Source: Callorhinus ursinus
Lineage: Eukaryota > Chordata > Mammalia > Carnivora > Otariidae
DNA length: 64,000 bases
NCBI RefSeq assembly: GCF_003265705.1
Contig: NW_020312785.1
Coordinates: 132,371,790-132,435,789, forward strand
Reading direction: 5' to 3'
The notes under the pieces: generated by a model
Seen by the model: the letters and a program-made list of their open reading frames with translations, nothing else
The model's database searches: none
What the model was told of the DNA's origin: nothing
Position numbers and translations under genes: made by a program
Shown here: one piece after another, positions 27,801 through 39,800 of the stretch
Layout of the letters: the number at the start of each line of letters is the position of its first letter
How positions within the stretch are numbered: the stretch's first letter is position 1

Positions 27801-30800
27801 CCCAGGTGAGCCAACAATCCAATTTCTAGGAATCTACCCTACAAATACACCTGCATAAGACTAAATTGGCATATCAATATTGTGATATGCTTTGTTAAAG
27901 CAAAACACTGAGCCCAGGAATAGCACAAACTACAGGATATCCACAAATGACACATAACAAAGCTGTGAGAAAACAAAAAATATTTCTGATATCTTATGAT
28001 CAAATCTCCAGGATATACTGTTATATGAAAAAAGCAAGGTGCAGAACAGTACATATGGTATATTAACTTTGGTAAGAAAGAGGAAGAGATAGGACTATAT
28101 TCATTATTTCCTTGTACTGAATAAAAATTAGAAGGATAAACAAAAAACTAACAAATGGTCCTCTCATAGGAGGTAGGTATAGGGGTAAGAAGGTAAATGG
28201 AATAGGGTAGGAGTACACCTTCTCTGAGTGTACCTTTTTATATATAGTTGAATCATAAAAATGTTTAACCTATTCAAAAATATTTTAACTAAGAAAAAGT
28301 AATTCACAGAATTGTGTGGATTCTTACCTGAGAAGGAACACTTTTTGGTGGCTCTATGCGTATAGAAGGATCCCACTCTCCTGGAGGTAGGACAGTTACT
28401 TGATCTAAAAATTCATCAATTCCAGATAAGAGGTCATTTCTGTCTTTTGCTTTATAGGCTACATCATGAAAAATCTACAAAAAAAAAAAAAAACTGAGTA
28501 AAAGGATTTTAAAGCTGAAAGAAAATTCGACACATAGTAAATCCACTTTAGATATGATCAATAAGTCCAACACCTAAATTACAAATCTCTGCTCCAAAGA
28601 CAGACAGCAGTCCTGTCAATATGCTCAGTGAAAAGGTTCAAAAATGGAAGAGAAATTATGGAGAAAAAAAACAGAAGGGGTAAAGACGAAATCCTGAGGA
28701 AAACCCAAAGAAATGATACCCTGAAATCCAGGATGGAGAATATTTCAAAATTTCAAGAAAGTGGTCAATAATTTCAAATAAGGGGGGTGGAGGGGAGAAA
28801 AAGACCAAAAAGCATCCACTGATCCCGACAGAAAGGTCTTAAAGATCTTACTAAAGGCAAATGGTTGAAGAGGTAATAAGATAAAATAGTACAGACAGCA
28901 AGGACAATTTTGTAAGCTTCACTATGAAAAAAAAGAAAACTATAATAAATGTTTCACAATCAGTGTCCGCTTGAAAAGGATTTGAAATTCCACTTCTAAG
29001 GGATTTTATATATTATATACTTCATAATCAGTATCTACCTCACGGGGTATTTTAATTACCTCATCTGTCATGAGAGTAGCTATTGATCTTCCAATTTCAT
29101 GGTACTGTGGTGCCTTGCCTGCTGGACCCAATAACAGAAACAGAAACCTAAAGAAACATTAAAATACACAGACTTAAATATAAACAACATATACACAAAG
29201 ACCTAGGCAATCATAAAGAAATCATTCAAGTGTAAACACAGAAACAACGTGCAGGCCTCTTTTCCACCCCCACACCAATCACGGAGAAAAAGATGACACT
29301 CTACTCATAGTAAAGCAGACCACAAAACTAAGTAAGCAAAGCATTCATAATTAACTTTCTACCAAGTTATTGCTCCCCATCTTCTTTAGGGTAAAAAAGT
29401 AAAGAACTGAGTGTTTTACATTAAAAGTTCCCATTTTCTTTACCCTTTTGAATCTGAATAAACCTTTTATCTAATCTGTATTGACGAAAAAGTAAATTAG
29501 TAAATAAAGGAAATACCAATCCCATTAAATACTTGGAAGTAAGGTTTGCCTAATAAAATAGTTCAGAGTATACACAAAAAAATTCACAATCCCTCAAACT
29601 ACGGTCTAGATAAAGACTCTACTGTGGTAAATAAGTCACTATGGAAGGAAAAAGAATATAACTCTACAAATTTAACATCAAACCTCATCTTATTTTTTTA
29701 ATTTATTTATAAATGACTAAATAAAAAGTATTTAACTTCATACTTAGTTATATCCTCATTAACACTACAGTACACCCAAATCGGAAGTATTCATCTTCTT
29801 GTTTTATGAGAATTTAAGTGTGAATCTATGGAATTATTTTTCTCACTTATGTTAATACTACACCATTAATGTAACCCAGGAAAGCATACTAAAAATAGGC
29901 ATATATGCTCCAATCAAGTTGCAATTAATTCTTCATCTTCACTATTATAAAAATGACTTTTTTAGTATTCTTAAAATTCTTATTTACAATTCAGTTTATA
30001 CAGTCAACAGCTAACAAACTGATTATCCTTTATAACACAACTTGCTAATTCTTATGGATATTACCCCATTTATTTTTTTATTTATGTATACTGAACAGAA
30101 AATTTTGGTCAGGTCAGAACAAAGTATTCTGCCTAATTCAGAGGCATTTTATTACATTTAATCAACCCTATGAAGTAATCATATCTTCATTTTATAAATG
30201 AAGCTTGGAAAATTTAAGTGAGGCTGGACACCCCCAGAAAAAGTGGCCCAGCAAAGATTCAACTCCATTCTGACTCCACAGAACATAAGAGATCTAAAAT
30301 GAGCTGTCTTTTAAACCAAAGCTCCTAAAACACCAAACCTCTTATAAAGGTATAAATGCTAAGTATTTTTTAAAAGGATGCTTTCTTTTTGTTTTTAATC
30401 CAGAAAGAAAGATAATTCTTATGCTCTACTAGTCAAAGCATTTAGTGCACTGACAATATTAACAATTAAAATACACTTTTAATACATGAAGCAAAAATGC
30501 TCCTTTTAATCAATACACAAAAATTTTTAAATTCTGGGCATGCTGAGAATGTTAATCAGAACGAAGTCTTTACCTTGTAGGAACAGGGACCTCAGTCAGC
30601 CCTGAGAGGAGAACTGCAGGAGCCAGTCTCACAAATGCAATTATAGGTCTTTCCAAAAAGTCTACCTCTCCCACCAAAACATTGGATGCCTCGGCTCCCG
30701 AAGGAATTTTTCTCATGAAATTCATATCAACCTATTGACAAATAAACAATAATTAAAATCAAATTTAGATGGTATTTGTTAAGTTTATTTAGAGGGAAAC

Positions 30801-33800
30801 AGGAAAGAAAAACTGCTTTTAAGACTACTATTTGCTAATCAAAACCGGTGATCTCATGGATGTATAAAAACACCAAAATTCTCACACATATAAAGAATGG
30901 AGTAGACAAATACAAAAAAAAGCAAGCAAAACACATCTATCAAACAATGCTCCCAACTATTTTTTCTTTACTATTTCAGAGATCTAAATTATCAAACATA
31001 CAAACTAGAGAAAATTTTCAGTGATTATAGCACTATTCATTAAAAACTATTAAGGACAAAAATATATTCACAAACTAACAATGGTTCATGAAATTATACA
31101 CAGTGCTAAAAATCATTCATTTCATGATTATTTTTGTTTAATCTTAGAAATGAATTAGCCCCTTTATATTTTACATATATTTTTATAAGTCCTTTTTATT
31201 TTCAAGAGCTCTGTGTATTCCCTGGTATTCTCATTAGGTGGCAAAAATTGTTTTTATTTTTATTTAAAACCAAAGTAAACAGCCATCATTGGTAGAGATG
31301 TAAGATAGTGCTATAAAATCAAATTTAGTAGTCTGTGTATAATTACAAAGAAAAAGTTTTAAACATAATATCAAAGTATGGGAACTTCATTTATATGCAG
31401 TTTCACACAAGTCACTAAACAACCACTTACAGGGCTATCTATTAAAAATAAAACCAGCACTTACAGCGGGCCTCTTGAGTCCCACACCCAGTGTGCCACA
31501 ACTACAGTGCCAGGAGGCAGACTCCTGCCCAACAGGAGACAAGGAGGTGTACACAAGGATAGGCCAAGTAAAAAAAAGTAAAACTGTGACAGAGGAACAA
31601 AAATAAACGGCATCTGCCATGTCTAGAGGAGATCTATAATGTAAATTATATTTATCCATTTAACAAGAATAAGCTGCAGTATGGTTACTGAACACTTTTC
31701 ACTCATCTGAAGTAACAGAAGTCCCAGTAAAAACATGGTAAAGTTAGAAGAATTAAAAATACTTTTATAATTTTAGAGCAAGCTCAAGCAAAGCTATCCT
31801 GCAAATCATTTACACTCCTTTTCTGCAAAATGTGATTTATAGATTTTATACCACAAAAGGATTAAGAAAAATGCATCTTACTTGAAATAGTCACATTTAA
31901 TGAAAAGTCTTAAATTGGCTACAACAATGTTAGAATAGAGTATCTTACAACTAATACTATCAAAAAGTCCTAACAGCCACACAGAATCAATTATTCAGAA
32001 GTAGTACTCATAAAGTATGCTTTAAATTCAATTGCAATTTGAACTTAAGAGTTTTTGCCCAGTTCTTTAGAAATTTCGAAATTTTCTATTTTTATTTCAC
32101 CTAAATACTCATCTACCAAAATAAAAAATCACAGTTGAGATAGGTGAGTTGTGTCTAAATCCATGCCTTTACCTACCCATGGGGAAACACCGGTATGTTT
32201 CCCAGGGACATTCCAGAAAGTACTGACACCGTAAGACAGTAACTCTGGGATCTTATTACAGCCAAGAAAAGGCTGAATCACCAGTGCTGTAACATCATTC
32301 CCAGAATTAATCTTTCTGGTGGTAGTAGCTCCAGAACAAATGACTAATTCAAAAGGTACTGAAGTTTCATGATATCTATGGGTAGGTATAGATGGAAATA
32401 CCGTATTATTCACATATCTTTTGTCAAAATTCCTGAAACTAGTAAGATATATAGATATTCAAATGCTCTTAGACTATTACCTTTCTCATAACATTTGACC
32501 TTAAATTACATAACCCAAGTATCACATGCAGGTTTTTAAGTACCAATCTATTGAAAAATTACTATAATCAGTGCTAATAAAGTCACACTGCTAGTGATTT
32601 TCTCAGTAAGAATGATTATGAAAATTTACAGTGAATGACAGAATTACCTTGCTGAAGTCAACAGTACTATTTTCTCTGCTTCCTCCACCTCCATTACCTT
32701 TAATTTCTCCACTTTTACTATTGTCCAGGTTTCCCGGTGCAGACTGTGGAGAGGCCAAAATACCTGTATTTAAGAACCAAAATATTCCAAATTAGTAAGG
32801 AGAAAATTCACTTTGTAAACTGACTCTGCTCATATCCTGAAAGTGATCATTTATTAAAAGCAAATGTGCAAGGTTAAAAAAAAAAAAAAAGGTGCCAAGT
32901 GTTAGTATCATACCAGCAAGACTAGAATAACATTTTAAGCAATAATGAAGCTGTATATTTTAACATTTAAAAAAATATAACTGGAATTTATAAAAACAGT
33001 GGCCTTTTGCAAAAGGAAGGAAAAAAAAGTGAGTAGGTGAAGAACATAGAAGATGGAAGACCTGAGTCTGATTACACCACTACAAATACTCAGGGAATGC
33101 ACTTTCAATGTATATAACATACATGCCAACTGCAGAGCTTAATGATGCCAAACTATACTTGGCATACTTACGTCAGTAACAATATTTATTTTCTGATAAA
33201 CCCTAAATGCAACTCAGAAAATCCAAAAGCTCAATCAACTAAATGTAGGTTAAATTTATCATAATCTTCCATCATAATGATTTCCTCAAGAACTTCATTT
33301 CTCTTGGGTAGTATTTATGTGCTACCATTATTCCTAAGAAGTACAACTTGAAAATATAATAGCGGGGCGCCTGGGTGGCTCAGGCATTAAGCATCTGCCT
33401 TCGGCTCAGGTCATGATTCCGGGGTCCTGGGATCGAGCCCCGCATCGGGCTCCCTGCCCGGCGGGAAGCCTGCTTCTCCCTCTCCTACTCCCCCTGCTTG
33501 TGTTCCCTCTCTCACTGTGTCTCTCTCTGTCAAATAAATAAATACAATCTTTAAAAAAAAAAGAAAAGAAATTCAATTAAGCAGTTTGTGCCTAAATCCT
33601 ATAAACTTTAAAGTTAATATTGGTAAAGTTCCTGAATTTTAAGCACATCAGATATATCTGATGCATCAGAGGGAATTTTCATTTTTCTAGAACACGGTAT
33701 AACTAATAACTGAAACTAAGTCATTTGGGTTTACTGCTTAAACTCAATGACCGAAGACCTTTGTGATAGTCCATTCTCTTGTTAAATACCTAACAGAGGA

Positions 33801-36800
33801 CGTTACCATGATCCAAAAACCTAAGTGTAAAAAGCATATGTAAACTGTTGGGGCGGCTGGCTGCCTTGGTCGGTGGAGCGTGCAACTCCTGATCTTGGAG
33901 CTGTGGGTTCAAGCTCCACTGCACTGGGTGTTGGATTACTTAAAAATAAAATCTTAAAAAAAAAAAAAAAAAAAAAAGGATATGCAAACTATTTAGCTCC
34001 ACGCTCTGGAAGTGTTAAACAATTCTGAAATAAAAACTATGTGCTAAAACTTACCTCATTTCTCACCACCTTAGCCTAGCAGAGCAGTTACTATGAGCCT
34101 CTTCTTTGACCTTTGTCTCTAAACTTCCAGAATAGAGTCCTTTATTAAAATACATGCCCAAGTAGGGGGTAAAAAAAAAAAAAAAAAGGCTAACCAGTAT
34201 TTTTCAGCGGCTTCCACTGACTTCCACACAAGAAAATGAAGAGTATCATTAAGGTCTTCGTGTCAAGTGCAACTGACCATCAATAAATATACTTATAACT
34301 ACTAAATGTACTCAATCCGCAGATGTATAATCAAAAGAATACATATGCAATTTCCTAGAACAGCCTCAGCCCCCAGATTTTGGAGAGAAGAGTAGAATGA
34401 AGACTCTGGGGGGAATATAAGGATTTAGTGGGAGTGGGAAGAAGAAATGATGTGGAAACTCAATACTGATAAAGTTAGAGTAGGATCTGAAGTCATTTGG
34501 CTAAGTGGTCACCCAAACCTATTAGAACTGGCATGCAAAGTGTACATTAAGAGTTTTTCACCATTCTCTTCTCTATGTAGTCCTTCCCAATCTCAGCTAA
34601 GTTAAAGCTGTATCTCAATCAGTAAAGGACGTCTCCCTGCTTGTACAATAAATCCTGGTGCTCAGAATTAAATGAGTAAATTCCCCAAAATTAAAACTAT
34701 CACTAGCACAGATAACTCAGAAAGACTGTACTTCTTTGCTTTAAGAAAAAACAATGTCTGTATATACAAAATCAATACTGGGATTTAAAAATCATACTTT
34801 GGTAAATCTATTATTTTGCCCTTAAAATTTTTCTCACAATAGCGTTATCTAGAGAAAGATAAATCAAAGATACCAGAATCTTCTGTCACTATAAATTTGA
34901 AAATAGTAGTTGGAGCAGTGGTGCACAAAGAGAACATTCTGGCAATATGGAGGGACATTTTTAGTTGCCACAACTAGGGAATGCTACTGGCAGCTAGTGA
35001 ACAGAGGCCAGGGATGCTGTCAAACATCCTACAATGCACAGGCTAGCCCCTTATGACTATAGCCCCTTACAACTTTGGGTGTCCACCCCAAAATGTCAAC
35101 AGTGCCAAGGTTGAAAAACAGGGAGTCAGGAGATAGTTACAAATACTAAAACTAAGCTTAACTCTTTTACATGTAATTATTCTCCAAAACGTAACAGGAA
35201 ACACCACTTTCTTTCTTTTTTACTATGGTTATGCACAAATCATGATCCCATGACACAAAATCTACATTAGTCTCTCCAAAATGATGCTAAGGCCACTTTC
35301 CTCCTGTAACATAACATCAGACTTCAAGAAAACTCAACCGGAGAGGGAAAAAAAACCTCAATCAGGGTTTCTAGGTGCTTTAAGCACCAAAGGTAATTAA
35401 ACCAGGGAATAACATATAGCTGTTCCTCTTATTTTAATTACATACCTTCTATAGATGTCTTCTTAAACAGTAATTATGGGATTTTCTTGTCTTTAGAAAG
35501 TCCCTCTCTTCCCCCCATTCTAGAATGTTTCTTTTCTTTAAATCTCATAGCATACTTATGGCAGAGGAGAAAAAAAGCTTAATACTGTTCTTCAATTTTC
35601 AGTTAATTGCTACTTTTATCTCCTTAACAACATGGCCTAACAAGCTACTGTGAACCCATATGTCATCTCCTAGTTCCTATATAAAATTTATAATCCCTCA
35701 TGGAAGCTGGTAAAACAAGAAATGTTCAGTATTACTGCTATGATATAAGTAAAAACAAATGTAAGGAATTAACTTTAAAATCACTTGTTTAAGGAAAAAT
35801 AGTAAGTCTTGCTGGTTCTCTTTAATTAAGACTGTTGATTACTTCTGAGTAAATAATTTTAGGTATTTCTTTCTTTTTGTTCAGTTACCTCATTACCATA
35901 CTATACATTTTCCACGAGGTACTAAAATCTACAGTGAAATATTATACTGTAGATTTTGCTGTGGAGAGATCTGAGTTCAATTCCTTGCTCTGGTCATTTA
36001 TGGCATGATCTTAATAAGTCTTAGTTTTCGTCATTTGTAAAATAGGGATTAACATGAACCTCATCAAATTCTTAGGAAAATTATGAATATATTTGAAAAG
36101 TAATAACACTGCGTGAGGAACAAACTATAAAACAATGGACGCTATGGATATGGTCATAATTAATGTTACAATGATTTAGCCACTGTGTTTTCATTTTTTA
36201 CTTCCAAAAGTATGTATTTTTTGGCAACTACAATGAGCCTTGATTAAATATACTTGGTATGTTTGGAGAAATTCAATACAGAGAAGTCTGTCATATAGTG
36301 GTAGGACCTTGAGGATCCTGTCAGAGGACTTAGGCTATCACTTACTAGTTGTATGATCCAAGGAGAAGTTACCTTAACTTTTCTGAGTTTCTGAAAATGG
36401 GTGTATCCACCTAATTCACACAAATTTTTATACACATTAAATAGGCTAATAGGCTAATAAAGATAAGCTGCCAATGAAGTGTTACATGTTATCAGTATTA
36501 TGAAGAAATGTAATAATACTTCTATGATTAAAACCACTAGCTAGCACTTATGTCACACTGATGCTTAGCTGTCAGTAAAATAGTCACTAAAGAATACTTC
36601 TTTATATGAATTGAGTGGAAAGATATACATGTTTAAACGTACATATAATTAATATATTATGAAGAAACAAAATTACTGTAATATATAACACTTAGAGGAA
36701 TTATTAAACCTTTAATGCACTAAGAAACAATTTTTCTAATTCACAGACAAAAATATATCCTAGCCACAACTCTAGGATCTCTGGTCTTGAAAATTTTAAG

Positions 36801-39800
36801 GTCAATTTGGATTAAAGGTAGATATGGCATTAAACAGAGGACAAACTAAAGTCTATCCCAAATATACTTGTCTTAAAATGATGATGATTCCAGATAGCCA
36901 TTAGAGAACTTTGATCTTCTCAGAGACAAAAGGAGGAAAAGAACATTCAATCCTATTTGTGTTAGGAAGGTTAAAATATACTATATTATTTGGACAAAAG
37001 CACCAAACAGTAGCTGAAAGACACATCACCTCACTGTAATTTATGTCCAATATGTATTCATTCATAGTATGAATGAAATGCACAAGAAGCCACTATTTTT
37101 TAAAAATCATGGAAAATTAAAATATTACTTATAAAAATTTCTGTTTTTCTGAACCATTCAAATGCCTTGACCTGTAAAATCTCAGTGAAAATTTTTGAAA
37201 GGGCTTTAAAGTCCTCTTTGTAGTCTTTTTATAACTTAAAAATGTTTAATACTTCTTTTCTACAATATATAAAGGGAAAAAAAAAACCATGCAGAAGTCA
37301 AAACAAATTATAAGCATTATCTACATATGCTGCTAAAGCTCTGTGCTGAAAGGCATTCCACGTGCAAGTCATCCAGAGGCAGAAAGCACCACACATGGAG
37401 GATTTGAATAGTTGCCTGGAGTCATGTCAACATTTTCCTCATTCTTCTGCTCCTGGCCTTTCAGTGCTTCTAAGTCTTCCTCGGGCGGATGAATTACTAC
37501 TGTGGGAATATCATCACTGGCAGGTGAAACCAGTAGCTCTGGGGCCTGAAGCTGACTCTGTTGGGAACTTCTGGAGGTCAGGCGACTGACGCTAGGGCTG
37601 GAAGGAGGGCTGTTTTGAGGGGTGGGTACTGGGGTTGTACACCGTGAGCCTGCAGGGCTTCCAGCTCTTGAAGAAGGAAGAAGATGACTGAGAAGAAGAG
37701 ATAAAGGCGATTCTCCTCTCAATGAAAGGTTTGAGGCAGACAGACCTGTTCGCAAAGAGTGGCGGGAGGCTGAAAGGCCTTCCCCTGAGATAAAACAAAT
37801 AAATGAAAAATGATAAAGTTCACTGCAGAAGGCAAATAGACACACACACATAACATCAACTTACAATGTAAACTGCAAGCTTTAAAGCCCAAAATTAATT
37901 TCAAATTCATGCTATCAGAGTTAGCATGGCAATCAGATGTTTAAATGTTAGAAAGGCAATGAAAAGCTGCTTAAATTATACTTAGTTCCCTGAAGGTGTA
38001 CCCAGAAAACAAAACAGAAAATAAGAAACAATGCAAATGATAGATGATGGGGGGCAACATTCTGTTAGTAATTAGAATACCCAATAACGTGGCTTTTGAA
38101 AAAAACCAAATGCGAAGTTGATAAACAATAAACAGCAAATAAGAATGTAATATAAAGATCTAAGAAATAAAACCCTAAACAAAACTTACAAGCACTGATA
38201 GCTTATATCTAGTGTATTTTTCCTACACTGTACCAAGCCACTAGAGACAATTCTCTCTTACAAGAAAAGTCTACATTCTCTAATAATTCCTAACTTAAAA
38301 TTGGTATCAACTCTTTTGATTAATCAGTAGAGCATCAGCTACTGGTAGTGCTCTCAAGTAAAATTTTAAAACATAAGGCAAGTTATAGGAATTTTTTTTA
38401 AAAAGAAAAACAGTGTCAACTTGAAAGGATATTCTTCAGCTCTCTAAAGATATTAATAAATGTCCTAAAATATGCATCCATTTCTAATACAGCAGATAAT
38501 ATTAAATACATACAATCTAATTTAGCTAGATAATAAAGTATTTCTCACCAACAATGGCAATAATGAAGTAAGTCTAGCATATTTCAAAAGGTTGTGCATA
38601 TTTATATTTCAAACACCTGGTATTCTAAGAAGTGTAGCTAAGTGGAATAACACTGATTTTAGGAAAAACATGAGCACTATGACAATCAATCCCATACGAT
38701 CTAAGTTATCAAAGCCACATGCTCAAGAGATTCCAGAAATATTAAAAAGATGAACCTTAGTCCATAAACAACTACCATTTAGTTAAAACTAAAGCTATAT
38801 GCAGAAAAACTGTTAAATTACAACCATAATACAAAAAAATAACATGCCCATGCTAAAATGGCACTTAAAAGAAAACAGCCATTGTCTTATGATTAAAAAG
38901 AAACAAATGGCAATCAGGGAATAGTCAGGAATCACTCCACATGAAGAATAAAGATTTAACAGGGTCTCTCTGAGTAAATGAATCATTTCAAGAAAATTGA
39001 GAATATACAGTACATGAAGATGAAAAAGACATAAAATTTGACATCGATGGCTTGATTTTAAATTGAACATAGGTCCATAAGAGATTTCTTTATTCTTAAG
39101 GTTACTTAAATACATAAAGGCATCATTTTAAAGAGATTAAGAAGAATTCTAATGGCCAAATATTTAGAAGAAAATGGACTTAAGAATGTCACACTGAGCT
39201 GCAAAAGATGATTACTGTCCATTTTGGATATATTAAACCCCATCCCATCACCAATGGCTGTTCGTTTGTAGAATACTTAAAAGCCATATTATTAGTGCAG
39301 GGACAAAGAAGATGAGCAGAAAAACATTGTGGCCCATCATCCCTCCTCTTCACTCTAATCCTTGAGTAATGGTAGCAGCTAGAGGCAAGAAGGACCCTCA
39401 TAAGCCAACTCCACCCCTTTGTACCTAGGTTTTGCAGAGCCACTGTCATTAGAGCTCTCTTTGAGAGCCAAAACAGAACCCCAGTGAGGCATTCTTCTGC
39501 TTTAAAAGGAGAAAAGGCAGAGCCTCCAGGTGCGCCAGCCTTAAAACAGTCACAGAGGTGAATGGCTACAAGAACACTGTATCCCCACATAAGTCACCGG
39601 GTCCCACATAATCCACTGCTAGACTGTGAAAGTGGAGAGCTGGAAAATGTGGGTCTGTGCCATTCTCAATGGTTTGGAAGACATCAGGGAGGTCATCCCT
39701 AGGTTAAGACCAAATCATCCATAAAAACCTTACACAAAGTGTTCAAAAAAAGGGCAGTCAAATCATCAAACCAACCGCAAAACACTTATTTATGCCCAGC

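Larger units (their letters stand above)
24533..28327 (-). other. SLC4A7: SLC4A7 intron filled by an old L1
   Basis: 3795 bp. From about 25330 to the exon it is mostly degraded plus-strand L1, interrupted by a CanSINE. 24540-25320 shows nothing recognised except a purine-rich patch at 25130-25200. Confidence 0.75.
32764..37415 (-). other. SLC4A7: SLC4A7 intron downstream of cassette II
   Basis: 4652 bp. Holds two CanSINEs, a MER5A-like copy and two MIRs. 36460-37415, just downstream of the cassette II donor, carries no recognised repeat and may hold splicing control elements (inference). Confidence 0.8.

Noticed and set aside
33364..33440. tRNA-like head sequences at CanSINE starts
   Set aside because: These are tRNA-Lys-derived SINE heads with degraded A and B boxes, not functional tRNA genes.
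37369..37851. 160-codon open frame on the minus strand
   Set aside because: It contains cassette II but runs past both splice sites; only 37416-37784 is exon.
39189..39590. 133-codon minus-strand open frame in the intron upstream of cassette II
   Set aside because: Somewhat GC-richer than its surroundings, but no recognisable protein family, no strong splice sites in phase with SLC4A7, and probably an old repeat.
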